Origin: Halorhabdus amylolytica
GTDB taxonomy: Archaea; Halobacteriota; Halobacteria; Halobacteriales; Haloarculaceae
Assembly: GCF_004944975.1 (NCBI RefSeq)
Contig: NZ_SPQG01000001.1
Span: 429,116-493,115, forward strand
Length of the DNA: 64,000 nt
Direction: 5' to 3'
In this document: one piece after another, positions 10,136-19,215 of the stretch
Numbering within the stretch: the stretch's first letter is position 1
Layout: each line of letters starts with the position of its first letter
Notes under the pieces: model-generated
What the model was told of the DNA's origin: nothing
What the model saw: the letters and a program-made list of their open reading frames with translations, nothing else
Databases searched by the model: none
Program-made: the position numbers and the translations under genes

Positions 10136-11962
10136 CTAGACTGCGTCCTCCAGTTCGATCCGCGGAGCGATTCCCAGGGCCTTCATCTCGTCTAAGAGGA
10201 GTTTGAACGCGTAACTCATCTCGACCTCGTGGACGTCGGTCTCCTCCTCGCAGTTCGGACAGTAGACGCGGCGTTGATCGACGTTCTCGACGGCGGTCAT
10301 GCCACACTGTCCGCAGACGTTGATCCACTCCTGGTCGGATTCGTCGAGCAGGCGCTCCTTGAGAGTCAAAGCAGCACCGTGTCCGATAAACACGTCCCGT
10401 TCCATCTCGCCGATCCGGAGGCCGCCCTCGCGGGCGCGGCCCTCGGTCGGCTGTCGGGTCAGCACCTGTACCGGACCACGTGAGCGGGCGTGGATCTTGT
10501 TCGAGACCATGTGGTAGAGTTTCTGATAGAAGATGGTCCCGACGAAGATCTCGGCCTCGATCTTCTCGCCGGTGATGCCCGAGTACATGACCTCCTTGCC
10601 AGAGGACTTGAACCCGTGTTCCTCCAGGGAGTCCCGGAGGTCCTCCTCGTCCTCGCCGGTGAAGGCGGTACCGTCGACGCGACGACCCTCCAGGGCGCCG
10701 ACCTTGCCGCCGATCATCTCCAGGATGTGCCCGACGGTCATCCGGGAGGGCAGTGCGTGCGGGTTGAGGATCAGATCAGGGACAACACCCTCCTCAGTGA
10801 AGGGCATGTCCTCCTGGGGGGCGATGTGACCGACGACCCCCTTCTGACCGTGTCGTGAGGCGAACTTGTCGCCCAGTTCGGGGATGCGTTCGTCCCGTAC
10901 CTTGACCTTCGAGAGCTTCGAGCCGTCCTCACCCTCCATGAGGGTGACGGTGTCGACCACGCCGCTCTCTCCCGAGCGCATGGTGACACTGGTCTCGCGA
11001 CGTTTCTGTGGGCTGAGGCCGCCCATGTCGTCCGGCTCTTCGAGGAACCGCGGCGGCGAGGTCTTCCCGAGCAGGACGGCGTTCTCGTCGACTTTCGTCT
11101 CGGGGTTGACCAGGCCGTCCTCGTCGAGGTGGGTATAAGCGTCCTCGCCACGGGCGCCACGGACCTCGTCGTCCGGGATCTCGAAGCGATCCTCCTGGCC
11201 GCCAGGGTAGCGGCGTTCCTCTCCCTCGTAGGTCCGGAAGAAGTGCGAGCGCGCGAGCGCACGCTCGACCGACCCCTCGTTCATGACGAGTGCGTCCTCG
11301 ATATTGAACCCCTCGTAGGACATGACCGCGACCGTGAAATTCTGGGCCGCGGGCCGGTCGTCGTAACCGATCTGTTCGGTGGTCTGGGTCTTGACCATCG
11401 ATAGCTGGGGGTAGTGCAGCAGGTGCTGGCGCGTGTCCGGACGGACCCGGTAGTTCGCACTCGGCAGCCCCAGGCTCTGCTTGATCATCCCCGACCCCAT
11501 CGTAATCCGCGGGCTGGCGTTGTGCTCGGGGTAGGGGATCATCCCCGCGCCGATTCCGAAGATAAGCTGTGGATCGACCTCGAGGTGAGTGTGTTCCTCG
11601 GAGAGTTCATCGGAGTCGACAGCGACGTAGATGTCCTCCTCCTCCTCGGCATCGATGAACTCGACGTAGCCGCGATCGACGAGGTCCTCGAAGGAGAGGT
11701 CGCCCTCCTGGACGGCCACTATCTCCTCGTCGGAGACGAGCGGCTCGCCGTCCCGGACGACCAATAGCGGGCGACGGGCCCGGCCGGCGTCGGCGTTGAT
11801 GATGACTTCTTCGGTCCGGTCTTTCACTGAGACGTTGACCATCTCACTGACCTCGCCGCGGCGGCGGGCCTCTCTGACCTGATCGGCGAGCTGTTCCGGT
11901 TCGGGATGGGTCCCGACGAGACTTCCGTTGACGTAGACTTTGGCTTCGCGTCCCTGACTCAT
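10136..11962 (-). CDS. rpoB1: DNA-directed RNA polymerase subunit B' (Rpo2C)
   Basis: The C-terminal portion of the second-largest subunit, 608 residues. The conserved [15 protein letters not shown] lies at about 362-376, and the zinc site [20 protein letters not shown] at about 549-568 is completed by NC. The end [11 protein letters not shown]-like segment (here [17 protein letters not shown]) contacts A'. Splitting of B into B'' and B' is typical of haloarchaea and methanogens. It follows rpoB'' and precedes rpoA' with one base between each pair. Confidence 0.98.
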   Translation of the reverse strand: MSQGREAKVYVNGSLVGTHPEPEQLADQVREARRRGEVSEMVNVSVKDRTEEVIINADAGRARRPLLVVRDGEPLVSDEEIVAVQEGDLSFEDLVDRGYVEFIDAEEEEDIYVAVDSDELSEEHTHLEVDPQLIFGIGAGMIPYPEHNASPRITMGSGMIKQSLGLPSANYRVRPDTRQHLLHYPQLSMVKTQTTEQIGYDDRPAAQNFTVAVMSYEGFNIEDALVMNEGSVERALARSHFFRTYEGEERRYPGGQEDRFEIPDDEVRGARGEDAYTHLDEDGLVNPETKVDENAVLLGKTSPPRFLEEPDDMGGLSPQKRRETSVTMRSGESGVVDTVTLMEGEDGSKLSKVKVRDERIPELGDKFASRHGQKGVVGHIAPQEDMPFTEEGVVPDLILNPHALPSRMTVGHILEMIGGKVGALEGRRVDGTAFTGEDEEDLRDSLEEHGFKSSGKEVMYSGITGEKIEAEIFVGTIFYQKLYHMVSNKIHARSRGPVQVLTRQPTEGRAREGGLRIGEMERDVFIGHGAALTLKERLLDESDQEWINVCGQCGMTAVENVDQRRVYCPNCEEETDVHEVEMSYAFKLLLDEMKALGIAPRIELEDAV

Positions 11963-11963
11963 G

Positions 11964-13529
11964 TTAATCGTCGGCGGGCTGTTGTGCGCCTGTTTCGATA
12001 GCGGGGATGCCCTGTACCCCCATCTCGGCGAGCGTGTGTTTCAGATCGCGTTCGTCCTCGACGTGCTGGGAAAGTTCCATCGCCTGCGCGAAGTTCTTCA
12101 CCAGCCCACAATTGGGTCCCTCCGGCGTCTCGGAGGGACAGATCCGTCCCCATTGCGTGGCGTGGAGGTCCCGCGCCTCGAAGTGAGGCTGGCTGCGACT
12201 GAGCGGCGATCGCAGGCGTCGAAGGTGGCTCAGCACACCCATGTAGTCGGTTCGGTCGACCAGTTGTGAGACACCAGAACGGCCGCCGACCCAGTTGCCG
12301 GTCGCCAGCGGGTGTTCGAGCCGTTCGGTCAGCACGTCCGACCGGACGACCGTCGAAACCGACAGCTGACGGTTGCGCATGTTTGCGCGTTCGAGCTGGT
12401 ACTTCACGTCGCGTGCCAGCTTGTTCAGCGCCGTCCGGAAGAGGTCCCGCATCAGGTCCCCCGAGACTTTCAGACGCTTGTTGGCGTAGTGGTCCTTGTC
12501 GTCGCTCTCCCGACGGTCGAGGGCGAGTTCGAAACACGCCTCGGCCATCCGACAGAGGTAGTAGGCCTTGTTGATCCGAACCTCCTCCTCGTCGATGCCC
12601 TCCTCGTGGAGGTGCGGCAGGAGATACCGGTCGATGACGTAGTTGGCCCGTTTGAGCTGGTAGTTCTTGCCCTGGCCGGAGGCGACGCGCTTGCCCAGCG
12701 CCTCGATGGCCCCTTCCTGGGACTGGACCTCGGCGGCCTCTAAGTTCTCCAGCATGAACTTCACGATCTCCGGGTCGTCGCTAACCCGGTGGACAATCTC
12801 CTCGTCGCTTTCGAGACCGAGTGCCCGCACGAGCGTAACGAAGTTGACCGATCCCGAAACGCTGGGGAACGACACTTCGAGCAGGCCGTCACGGGTACGT
12901 TCGGTCAATACCAGTGCGCGATAGCCACGACGCTGACTGAAGGTCTTGGCGACCTGGATCTCGTCGCCGTACTTCGAATCGTACTCCGCGAGGATCTTGT
13001 TCGGCGCGAGGTCCTCGCTGGTCATCAACACGCGTTCGGAGCCGTTGACGATGAAGTAGCCGCCGGGGTCGGCGGGGTCCTCACCGATGTCGATGAGTTC
13101 CTCGTCGGTGAACCCGGCGATGTTACACTTGTTCGAGCCGACCATGATCGGCATGCGACCGACCTTGGTCTCGGTCTGGTCGACGACCCGCTCTTCCTCT
13201 TCCTCGCCGCCCTTGACGATCGCCATCTCCATGAAGACGGGTGCGGCGTAGGTGATGTTCCGGAGGCGAGCCTCCTGGGGGTACAGCAGTTCCTCGCTGC
13301 CGTCGGCCTCTCGAACCCGTGGAGTCACTATTCGGACATCGCCGAGTTCGACCCAGACGGGCTCTTCACCCTCCTTGTCGCCGATGTCGGTGTCGATGGT
13401 CGCCTTCTCGTCGACGACCTCCTGCATGCCCCGGTCGAGGAAGGCGTTGAACGACCGGAAGTGGTGTTCGGCGAGTCGATCCCTCGAGAAGTATTCGCGC
13501 GAGATTGCGCGGCGGTCTTCCGTTTCCAT
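11964..13529 (-). CDS. rpoB2: DNA-directed RNA polymerase subunit B'' (Rpo2N)
   Basis: The N-terminal part of the second-largest subunit, 521 residues from the ATG at 13529 ([15 protein letters not shown]). That start fits the family length and sits one base after the rpoH stop codon; an upstream in-frame extension would run into rpoH. Recognisable segments are [20 protein letters not shown] (about 164-183), [18 protein letters not shown], and the C-terminal [20 protein letters not shown], which includes the conserved [14 protein letters not shown]. It forms the protrusion, lobe and part of the fork of the enzyme. Confidence 0.97.
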   Translation of the reverse strand: METEDRRAISREYFSRDRLAEHHFRSFNAFLDRGMQEVVDEKATIDTDIGDKEGEEPVWVELGDVRIVTPRVREADGSEELLYPQEARLRNITYAAPVFMEMAIVKGGEEEEERVVDQTETKVGRMPIMVGSNKCNIAGFTDEELIDIGEDPADPGGYFIVNGSERVLMTSEDLAPNKILAEYDSKYGDEIQVAKTFSQRRGYRALVLTERTRDGLLEVSFPSVSGSVNFVTLVRALGLESDEEIVHRVSDDPEIVKFMLENLEAAEVQSQEGAIEALGKRVASGQGKNYQLKRANYVIDRYLLPHLHEEGIDEEEVRINKAYYLCRMAEACFELALDRRESDDKDHYANKRLKVSGDLMRDLFRTALNKLARDVKYQLERANMRNRQLSVSTVVRSDVLTERLEHPLATGNWVGGRSGVSQLVDRTDYMGVLSHLRRLRSPLSRSQPHFEARDLHATQWGRICPSETPEGPNCGLVKNFAQAMELSQHVEDERDLKHTLAEMGVQGIPAIETGAQQPADD

Positions 13530-13530
13530 G

Positions 13531-13758
13531 TTATGTAACGACGAGTCGATACACCACGGCGGTGTCGGTTGTTCGTGAATCACGGACGATCTTGACCACG
13601 TCACCGACCTCGGCGTCGTCGGGCAACGCCGGATCGGCGCGTTTGATCTTCGGCAGGTCCGTCCGTTTGATGTCGTACTCAGCGAGCACGTCCTCGAGTT
13701 CTTCGTCCTCGAGGACGGTGTGTTCCGGGACGAATTCGTGTTGGCTTACGTCTACCAT
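13531..13758 (-). CDS. rpoH: DNA-directed RNA polymerase subunit H (Rpo5)
   Basis: A 75-residue subunit matching archaeal RpoH and the C-terminal domain of eukaryotic RPB5. It contains [29 protein letters not shown] and [10 protein letters not shown], the family signature. It assembles at the downstream DNA-entry jaw. It is the first gene of the operon, as in other haloarchaea. The mRNA leader just before the ATG contains a run of alternating CA. Confidence 0.97.
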   Translation of the reverse strand: MVDVSQHEFVPEHTVLEDEELEDVLAEYDIKRTDLPKIKRADPALPDDAEVGDVVKIVRDSRTTDTAVVYRLVVT

Positions 13759-13832
13759 GTGTGTGTGCGTGGGTTTGCCGGGCTGGAGAAGGTGGCTGTC
13801 ACGAGATACTACAGGAGTTTACTTGCGGGACG

Positions 13833-13842
13833 CATTTAACGC
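13833..13842 (-). promoter_or_regulatory. Possible TATA box of the rpo operon
   Basis: Minus-strand GCGTTAAATGCG is the best TATA-like match upstream of rpoH. It would give a leader of about 50 bases, long for a haloarchaeon. A second candidate, AAGTAAACTCC, is closer to the gene, so the choice is uncertain. Confidence 0.3.
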
Positions 13843-14063
13843 TTATCAAAGCCGCGCGCAACAGCTATTGACGAGCGGGCGAACAGTACCCGTGGGTACG
13901 CAAACCAGGGATAAAGGTGTTCTGATCGGGGGATACACTCTCGGCCGGAAACTCAGACAGCAAGCCACGTCAGGAGGATGGACGATCGATACTTTTGCCG
14001 ATCCCTGCAAACACGACAGATCACCCCACGGGAGTGACCGACAGCCCGGGTCCGTTTGGAAAG

Positions 14064-14073
14064 TCTTAATACT
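14064..14073 (+). promoter_or_regulatory. Probable TATA box of tRNA-Asp
   Basis: TCTTAATACT is centred about 33 bases before the mature tRNA 5' end, the expected place for an archaeal tRNA promoter with a short 5' leader. Confidence 0.5.
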
Positions 14074-14101
14074 GGCACCGGGATACGATGGGGTGTAGCA
14101 A

Positions 14102-14174
14102 GCCCGGATGGTGTAGTGGCCCATCATACGACCCTGTCACGGTCGTGACGCGGGTTCAAATCCCGCTCCGGGCG
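14102..14174 (+). tRNA. tRNA-Asp (GTC)
   Basis: A complete 73-base tRNA. The acceptor stem GCCCGGA pairs with TCCGGGC, and G is the discriminator base. The anticodon stem CGACC/GGTCG encloses loop CTGTCAC, giving anticodon GTC (14136-14138). The T arm GCGGGTTCAAATCCCGC is canonical. CCA is not encoded and no intron is seen. The last 24 bases recur 152 bases downstream, the pattern left when an element integrates into a tRNA 3' end. Confidence 0.97.
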
Positions 14175-14326
14175 CTTCTCTGAATTCAACTCTGTGAGCG
14201 ACCGCCCGAGCGTGTCGCGAGCATCCGAATTGCTGTGTGCGCTCACGAGGGATTTGAATCACGCGAGACGCAGCGCGAACGGAGTGAGCGACCGTCTCGC
14301 AACGGGTTCAAATCCCGCTCCGGGCG
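14151..14326 (+). repeat. 24-bp direct repeat of the tRNA-Asp 3' end with nested palindrome
   Basis: Bases 14151-14174, the 3' end of tRNA-Asp from the T arm onward, are repeated exactly at 14303-14326. The second copy has no anticodon or D arm and is not a tRNA. In front of it lies a nested inverted repeat. The outer arms GGGATTTGAA (14249-14258) and TTCAAATCCC (14307-14316) include part of the T-arm copy. The inner arms GCGAGACG (14263-14270) and CGTCTCGC (14293-14300) are also perfect. The pattern fits a relic attachment site; an alternative is a haloarchaeal intergenic palindrome that spreads by duplication. Confidence 0.75.
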
Positions 14327-14555
14327 TCCCAGTTTTTGTTTAGGTTCTACCCTTAAGAGTGGGTTTCACGGACCTAAAGCGGCTGTACCTGCCTTTCTCC
14401 AGTAGCCCGATTTCGCTCTAACGAGTGCCGTCCCACCGACCCACCCTCCCGGTTGTACGGGGCGAGATAACCCGACGATCCCTTCGCGGGGTGACGTCGG
14501 GCTTAGGCCGGCCCGTCCAGCCGCCACAAGCGAGGTAGAGGGCATTCTTCATGCG
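14327..14555. other. Intergenic region with possible insertion-element debris
   Basis: No gene is supported. It begins with a T-rich stretch directly after the tRNA-Asp end repeat, then an imperfect hairpin CCCTTAAGAGTGGG, and runs into the transposase remnant at 14556. It may be remains of one or more insertion elements, but no intact terminal inverted repeat was found. Confidence 0.35.
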
Positions 14556-14900
14556 GTGTGGGGGGTTGCGGTCGAGGGGACAGATATCCCGGTTGATCAG
14601 CGTGACGAGGACGCCGACTGGAACGACGATCACACAGAAGACGACTACTACTACGACTACGGTTGCTGTGTCGTCACCGCGGCACACGACATTCCGGTCG
14701 CAGCAGCGTTCACTCCGGCGAAGAAGGTCGATGAGGAGACGGCGATGTGCGTCACACGTGACGCGCTCGGCGTTGACACCCCACGCTGGTTCCTCGGTGA
14801 TTCCGAGTTCGACATGCTACCGAAGACACTACATCCTCAGTTTCAGCAACAGGAAGGGAAACCACTGATGACCCAAAGCTGGAGTGCTTGTGGGGAGTAA
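14556..14900 (+). pseudogene. Degenerate transposase fragment
   Basis: A reading frame of 114 residues that resembles an internal piece of a DDE transposase family common in haloarchaea. Telltale segments are DYYYDYGCCVVTAAHDIPVA, a catalytic-core beta strand followed by PVAAAFTPAKKVDEETAM, and VDTPRWFLGDSEFDML, where GDSEFD would hold the second catalytic Asp. Both ends are missing, and after DML the sequence no longer looks like the family. No terminal inverted repeats or target duplications are visible. It is best read as a dead insertion-sequence relic beside a tRNA integration site. Confidence 0.65.
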
Positions 14901-14942
14901 CGGAGGAAGAGTCAATAACTATCGCCCATTCCTTGGACATCC

Positions 14943-15938
14943 ATGACCGCGACCGAGACAACCTTTCTGACGAGCGATGGAGTTGCAGGGCTGGCGACGC
15001 CCGCTGAGTACGTCGACGCTGTCCGAGAAGGATACCGGCAGCGAGGCGACGGTGCCCCCGCCGAACCGCGAACGACGCTGGAGGCCGACGATCCGCCCGG
15101 AATGCTCACGGGATACCTGGCGATCCTGCCCGAAACGGGCGTGATGGGCGGGTACACCTACGCCGCGGGCTTCGGTGAGCGGGACGCCCACTTCGTCCTG
15201 CCAGTGTTCGACGCCGAGTCCGGCGATCCCCTGGCCGTCTTCGACGGCGCGAGTCTGAACCCCCTCAAGACGGGTGCCGTCGGTGCCGTCGGCGTCGATG
15301 CGCTCGCTCGCAATGACGCCTCGCGAGTTGGACTGTTCGGCAGTGGCTCCCAGGCGCGGGGCCAGCTGCGAGCAGTCGTGACAGTCCGTGATCTCGATCA
15401 CGTGTCCGTCTACTCTCCGACACCTGACCACCGCCGATCCTTCGCCGAAGAGATGAACGGTCGTCTCGACGCGACCGTGACGGCGGTCGAAGAACCAGAG
15501 CAGGCAGTAACCGACTCGGATATCGTGATCACGGCGACACAGGCGAGCGAACCCGTCTTTGACGGTGAGTGGCTGGAGCCGGGGACCCACGTCACGGCGA
15601 TGGGCCAGTATCATCCCGAGAAACGCGAGATCGATGCGCGGACGGTCGCCCGATCGACGTACGTGCCTGATCTGCGTGCCCGCCTCGAACAGGACGCCGG
15701 AGCGTTCATGCTTGCAAGGGAAGAAGGAGCGGTCGGCGACGATCACGTCCATGCCGAACTCGGCGACGTCGTTGCCGGGAACGCACCGGGCCGGACGGGC
15801 GACGACGAGATCACCGTCTTCGACAGCGGTGGGACGGCTATCGAGACGGTCGCCGCGGCCGGGATGCTCTACGAGCGGGCGCGAGAATCGGAACTCGGCG
15901 AGACCATTACGTTCGCGCCCGCCAGCGAGGCGATGTAA
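14943..15938 (+). CDS. Ornithine cyclodeaminase / mu-crystallin family NAD(P)-dependent enzyme
   Basis: A 331-residue protein of the ornithine cyclodeaminase/alanine dehydrogenase family. Members deaminate or reductively aminate amino acids using NAD(P). The Rossmann nucleotide-binding motif is GLFGSGSQARGQLRAV at about residues 116-131. Other family signatures are GGYTYAAGF, SLNPLKTGAVGAVG, SDIVITATQASEPVFDGEWL and GTHVTAMGQYHPEKREID. The substrate cannot be assigned; archaeal relatives include alanine dehydrogenases. Its stop codon directly abuts that of the convergent protease gene with no intervening base. Confidence 0.88.
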   Translation: MTATETTFLTSDGVAGLATPAEYVDAVREGYRQRGDGAPAEPRTTLEADDPPGMLTGYLAILPETGVMGGYTYAAGFGERDAHFVLPVFDAESGDPLAVFDGASLNPLKTGAVGAVGVDALARNDASRVGLFGSGSQARGQLRAVVTVRDLDHVSVYSPTPDHRRSFAEEMNGRLDATVTAVEEPEQAVTDSDIVITATQASEPVFDGEWLEPGTHVTAMGQYHPEKREIDARTVARSTYVPDLRARLEQDAGAFMLAREEGAVGDDHVHAELGDVVAGNAPGRTGDDEITVFDSGGTAIETVAAAGMLYERARESELGETITFAPASEAM

Positions 15939-17009
15939 TCAGAGGTACGGCGCGAGACCGAGCGCCTCGACGATCGACAATCCGCTCGCCAGCGCGCCGA
16001 CGAGATACCCAGCGATCACGCCACTGTTCAACAGCGGGAGACCGGCGTGAGCCCGCCCTTTCAGGACCATCCACAACAGGATCGCCAACCCGACGAAGGT
16101 CCCGATCATCGCCGTGACCGCCGGGAGTGCGGTGCTGAACCCACCCACGCCGATCGTCGGGATCGAGGCCGGCGCGAAGAAGGCCGCCGACGCGACCAGT
16201 ACTGTGGGGACGACGGCGTCGCCGAGGCCGATGAACAGGGCGTCCCGTTCCTCGATCGGATCTCCCTCCTCGTCGGCGCCATGTGATCCGTCAACTCCGG
16301 TGGCCATCTCGTCGTCCGCGGGATCGTTCGCAGTCGACAATCCGTCGTCCGCGGAATCGTCCTCGTCCGAAGGCTCTCCGTCCATCGGCCCGTCGTCGTC
16401 GATGAACGAATAGCCGAGCGTCGTCGGCGCGACCAACACGACGGGGACGTTCAGATCCATCACGCCGGAGGCAAGCGAGAGCATGTGTTCGGTGCCGTAG
16501 ACGCTGATCGCGTCGTAGACCGCCAGGATGGACAACAGGACCAGGGCCGGGAACACGCCGAAAGTGATGCCGAACAGTCCGGCCGCGCCCGCGCCCATGA
16601 TCGCCCCAGTCACGTCGATGACGTACCATTCCGGATAGACGAGCAACCCGATCCCGAGCGCGATCGCGCCGGCCACCGCGAGGCCGTGGACGCCACCGCC
16701 GACCGGCAGCGTCACCACCGGTGGGAGAAGCATGGAGAAGACGATCCAGGCGATGTAGACGCCAGTGAGAACGATCAGCCCACGGATCGACCAGTCAGCG
16801 TTGTACCGGAACGCGGCGAGCATGACGCCGGTCATCACGAGGATCGCGAGAATGTACAGCAGGCTGTTCGTCGGATCCTGTGGGTCCTCGACTGGCTGGA
16901 GGCCGGCGCTCTTCAGCGGTTCGACAAGCGCCAGCGCGCCGAGTTGCACAGCCAGAAAGATCGCAACGATGACGGAGACGGCCAGCCACAGCCCCGGATT
17001 CCGATCCAT
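15939..17009 (-). CDS. Presenilin-like intramembrane aspartyl protease (PSH family)
   Basis: A 356-residue multi-helix membrane protein of the presenilin/signal peptide peptidase class (family A22). The two catalytic Asp residues lie in YDAISVYGTEHM (YD motif) and GLGDAVVP (GxGD motif). A C-terminal GLPLLNSG corresponds to the PAL motif. An acidic loop of about 60 residues, full of Asp, Glu and Ser, separates the two catalytic helices, as is common in halophile members. It should cut membrane-spanning segments; substrates are unknown. Gar1 and SRP19 genes lie upstream on the same strand. Confidence 0.88.
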   Translation of the reverse strand: MDRNPGLWLAVSVIVAIFLAVQLGALALVEPLKSAGLQPVEDPQDPTNSLLYILAILVMTGVMLAAFRYNADWSIRGLIVLTGVYIAWIVFSMLLPPVVTLPVGGGVHGLAVAGAIALGIGLLVYPEWYVIDVTGAIMGAGAAGLFGITFGVFPALVLLSILAVYDAISVYGTEHMLSLASGVMDLNVPVVLVAPTTLGYSFIDDDGPMDGEPSDEDDSADDGLSTANDPADDEMATGVDGSHGADEEGDPIEERDALFIGLGDAVVPTVLVASAAFFAPASIPTIGVGGFSTALPAVTAMIGTFVGLAILLWMVLKGRAHAGLPLLNSGVIAGYLVGALASGLSIVEALGLAPYL

Positions 17010-17079
17010 GTCGCGTCGAAGTCACGGCGGCGGAAAAACGATTCCGTTCCTGTCGAGCCTTCAGCCCCGACCCTGTTCG

Positions 17080-17307
17080 TTACCGGGCGTATAACGTTTC
17101 GCCGACGAGCGTCGGCACGTGGACGTCCTCGGCGGGTGTGACCGCGAGGTACGGTCGCTCGATGGGACCGAAAACGTCCACGACGCGGCCGACCGTTTCC
17201 AGGGATTCGTCGATGACTTCGGTCCCAATGTCGGGGTGCGTCTCGTCCTCACAACGAAGGACGGCCACGCCCTGGGCGACCCCCCGGACCTCGCCGGCCC
17301 GGCGCAT
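17080..17307 (-). CDS. gar1: H/ACA ribonucleoprotein subunit Gar1-like
   Basis: A 75-residue small beta-barrel protein of the Gar1 family, part of the H/ACA complex that guides pseudouridylation with Cbf5, Nop10 and L7Ae. It shows [33 protein letters not shown] and ERPYLAVTP, the RNA/Cbf5-binding barrel pattern. The ATG at 17307 overlaps the SRP19 stop codon in an ATGA arrangement, and a GTG lies just before it. The overlap indicates translational coupling. Confidence 0.88.
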   Translation of the reverse strand: MRRAGEVRGVAQGVAVLRCEDETHPDIGTEVIDESLETVGRVVDVFGPIERPYLAVTPAEDVHVPTLVGETLYAR

Positions 17308-17585
17308 CACTCGCGGAGCGCGGCGACGTAGGCCGCCACGGCCCCCAAGAGGTCACTCTTTGTCGCGTCCTCGGCGTCTTTGACTAGCACTCGCCCGCGG
17401 GGTTCGTACTCGCGTGGATAGGTCTTCTCGCGTTCGATCACCGCGTCGTATCCCACCTGCTGGACCGCCTGTGCGATCTCCTCGACCGTCGGATCCTCGA
17501 CCGCCAGATCCCCAGAGACGCGCCGGCCCTCACTGCGCGTGAGGTCGGCGTCCAGCGCCGCCGGCCAGATGACGTTCTCGACCAT
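17307..17585 (-). CDS. srp19: Signal recognition particle 19 kDa protein
   Basis: SRP19 binds 7S RNA and prepares it for SRP54 binding during co-translational targeting. The 92-residue archaeal form is shorter than the eukaryotic protein. [20 protein letters not shown] is the conserved N-terminal RNA-binding segment, and [14 protein letters not shown] follows later. It leads the gar1 gene and overlaps it. The presenilin-like protease lies downstream, so two membrane-targeting or processing functions sit together. Confidence 0.94.
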   Translation of the reverse strand: MVENVIWPAALDADLTRSEGRRVSGDLAVEDPTVEEIAQAVQQVGYDAVIEREKTYPREYEPRGRVLVKDAEDATKSDLLGAVAAYVAALRE

Positions 17586-17617
17586 GGCAGGGTGTCGTCG
17601 GCCCAGGGGTAAACGCC

Positions 17618-19195
17618 TTACTGGTCGCGCGCACCGATCTCCTCGAACGCCCCCACCACCGTGTCGAGATCGAGCGGCTTGACCAGTTCGGCGGCACGAT
17701 CGAGCGGCTCCCGTCGATCAGTCCCACGATCGGGACGCCCGATGCCGGCGTCCGCAAAGACCCCCTCCAGAAACGCCTGGCGAACCGTCGCGCTCTCGAA
17801 ACACCCGTGGAGATACGTCCCGAGCACCGGTCCGCTCGCAGCGCTCTCCGGGCCGATCGGTCGCGGGATGTCCTCGGACACGGCTGTCTCCCCCATGTGG
17901 ATCTCGTATCCCGAGACCGTGCCAGTGGCAGCCGCGATCGGCCCGATGCCGCTGATCTCGTAGGTCGCCGCAGTCACGCGCTTCTCGGACCCAAAGTACG
18001 TCTCGACGGGAAGCAATCCAAGTCCGGAAACCACCCCCGTCTCAGTCGTGCTCTCGACACCGACGTTCCGGAGACATTCACCGAGCATCTGGTAGCCCCC
18101 ACAGATCCCGACGATCGGCCCCGCGAAGTCTCTGATCACGTCAGCCAGCCGCGCGTTCCGTAGCGCGAGCAAGTCGTCGACGGTATTCTTCGTCCCGGGG
18201 AGAACCAGCGCGTCAACGCCTGTAGTTCCGCTGTCGAGCGGCAGGAACGTGACGCGGACGCCGGGTTCGCGGGCCAGCGGCGCCAGGTCGGCCACGTTCG
18301 AGAGATGCGGGAGTCGCGGGACGCCGATCGTGACGCTGGTGTCCGGTGGCACGCCGTCACCCTCGCCCCAGGTTCCGCGTTCGCCCGCCGCCGGCAGCGA
18401 GAGACTGTCCTCCTCGGGCAATCCCGGGTCGTCGTGGGACAGGACGGCAAGGACGGGGACACCCGTCCGCTCTTCGATCGCCTCGACGCCGGGTTCGAGC
18501 AACGAACGATCGCCGCGGAACTTGTTGATCACCAGCCCGGTCACCCGCTCGCGGAGGTCCCCTGGCAGCAGTTCGATCGTCCCATAGAGACTGGCGAAGA
18601 CGCCGCCGCGTTCGATGTCGCCGACGAGCACGATTGAGGCGTCGGCAAACCGGGCGGTCTCGACGTTCGCCAGGTCGCGATCCTGGAGGTTGATCTCGGC
18701 GATCGATCCCGCGCCCTCGGCGACGATCACGTCGTGGCGGGTGGCGAGCCGTTGGTGGGCCTCGCGGGCGGCCCGACGGGCACGTTCCCAGTGGTCCTCG
18801 TAGTACGTCCCTGCGGAGAAGTGTCCCACGGCCTCGCCGTCGACGATCAGTTGACTCTCGCCGTCACCCCGAGGTTTGAGCAGCACTGGATTGTGGTCGG
18901 TCGTCGGCACGACGCCAGCGGCACGGGCCTGGACGTACTGTGAGATCCCGATCTCGCCGTAGGTGTCCGGATCGCCGTCGGTCGGCTCGTCGTCTGTTGA
19001 CTCGCCGGCACTCGTCTCGATGGTGTCCCCGACCGCCCCTGGCTTGAATCCCACACGGGCGTTGTTGCTCATGTTCTGGGCCTTGAACGGCGCCACAGAG
19101 ATGCCACGATCGGCCAGTCGCCGACAGAGCCCGGCGACGATCGTGCTCTTGCCGACGTGGCTGGCCGTCCCGGCGACGAGGACTGTTTTCGCCAT
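17618..19195 (-). CDS. cbiP: Cobyric acid synthase
   Basis: CbiP/CobQ adds four amide groups to adenosylcobyrinic acid a,c-diamide using glutamine and ATP. The 525-residue protein has the synthetase domain with P-loop [10 protein letters not shown] (about 9-18) followed by [11 protein letters not shown]. Its C-terminal type-1 glutamine amidotransferase domain has the nucleophile in [13 protein letters not shown] and a later His in GTYLHGCFE. An acidic insert near residues 58-75 ([13 protein letters not shown]) is a halophile feature. It is last in the minus-strand cobalamin cluster, after the adenosyltransferase. Confidence 0.96.
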   Translation of the reverse strand: MAKTVLVAGTASHVGKSTIVAGLCRRLADRGISVAPFKAQNMSNNARVGFKPGAVGDTIETSAGESTDDEPTDGDPDTYGEIGISQYVQARAAGVVPTTDHNPVLLKPRGDGESQLIVDGEAVGHFSAGTYYEDHWERARRAAREAHQRLATRHDVIVAEGAGSIAEINLQDRDLANVETARFADASIVLVGDIERGGVFASLYGTIELLPGDLRERVTGLVINKFRGDRSLLEPGVEAIEERTGVPVLAVLSHDDPGLPEEDSLSLPAAGERGTWGEGDGVPPDTSVTIGVPRLPHLSNVADLAPLAREPGVRVTFLPLDSGTTGVDALVLPGTKNTVDDLLALRNARLADVIRDFAGPIVGICGGYQMLGECLRNVGVESTTETGVVSGLGLLPVETYFGSEKRVTAATYEISGIGPIAAATGTVSGYEIHMGETAVSEDIPRPIGPESAASGPVLGTYLHGCFESATVRQAFLEGVFADAGIGRPDRGTDRREPLDRAAELVKPLDLDTVVGAFEEIGARDQ

Positions 19196-19215
19196 AGTTT
19201 ACGGGTTCGAATCCA

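Larger units (their letters stand above)
13759..14101. other. Intergenic region upstream of rpoH and tRNA-Asp
   Basis: About 340 bases with no convincing gene. On the minus strand it should hold the promoter of the polymerase operon: a TATA-like GTTAAATG lies at about 13833-13840, roughly 75 bases before the rpoH ATG. On the plus strand it holds the tRNA-Asp promoter near 14065. Short reading frames on both strands look like non-coding composition. Confidence 0.5.

Noticed and set aside
14303-14326. A second tRNA-Asp gene
   Set aside because: Only the T arm and acceptor 3' half are present; there is no anticodon arm or D arm, so it cannot be a tRNA.
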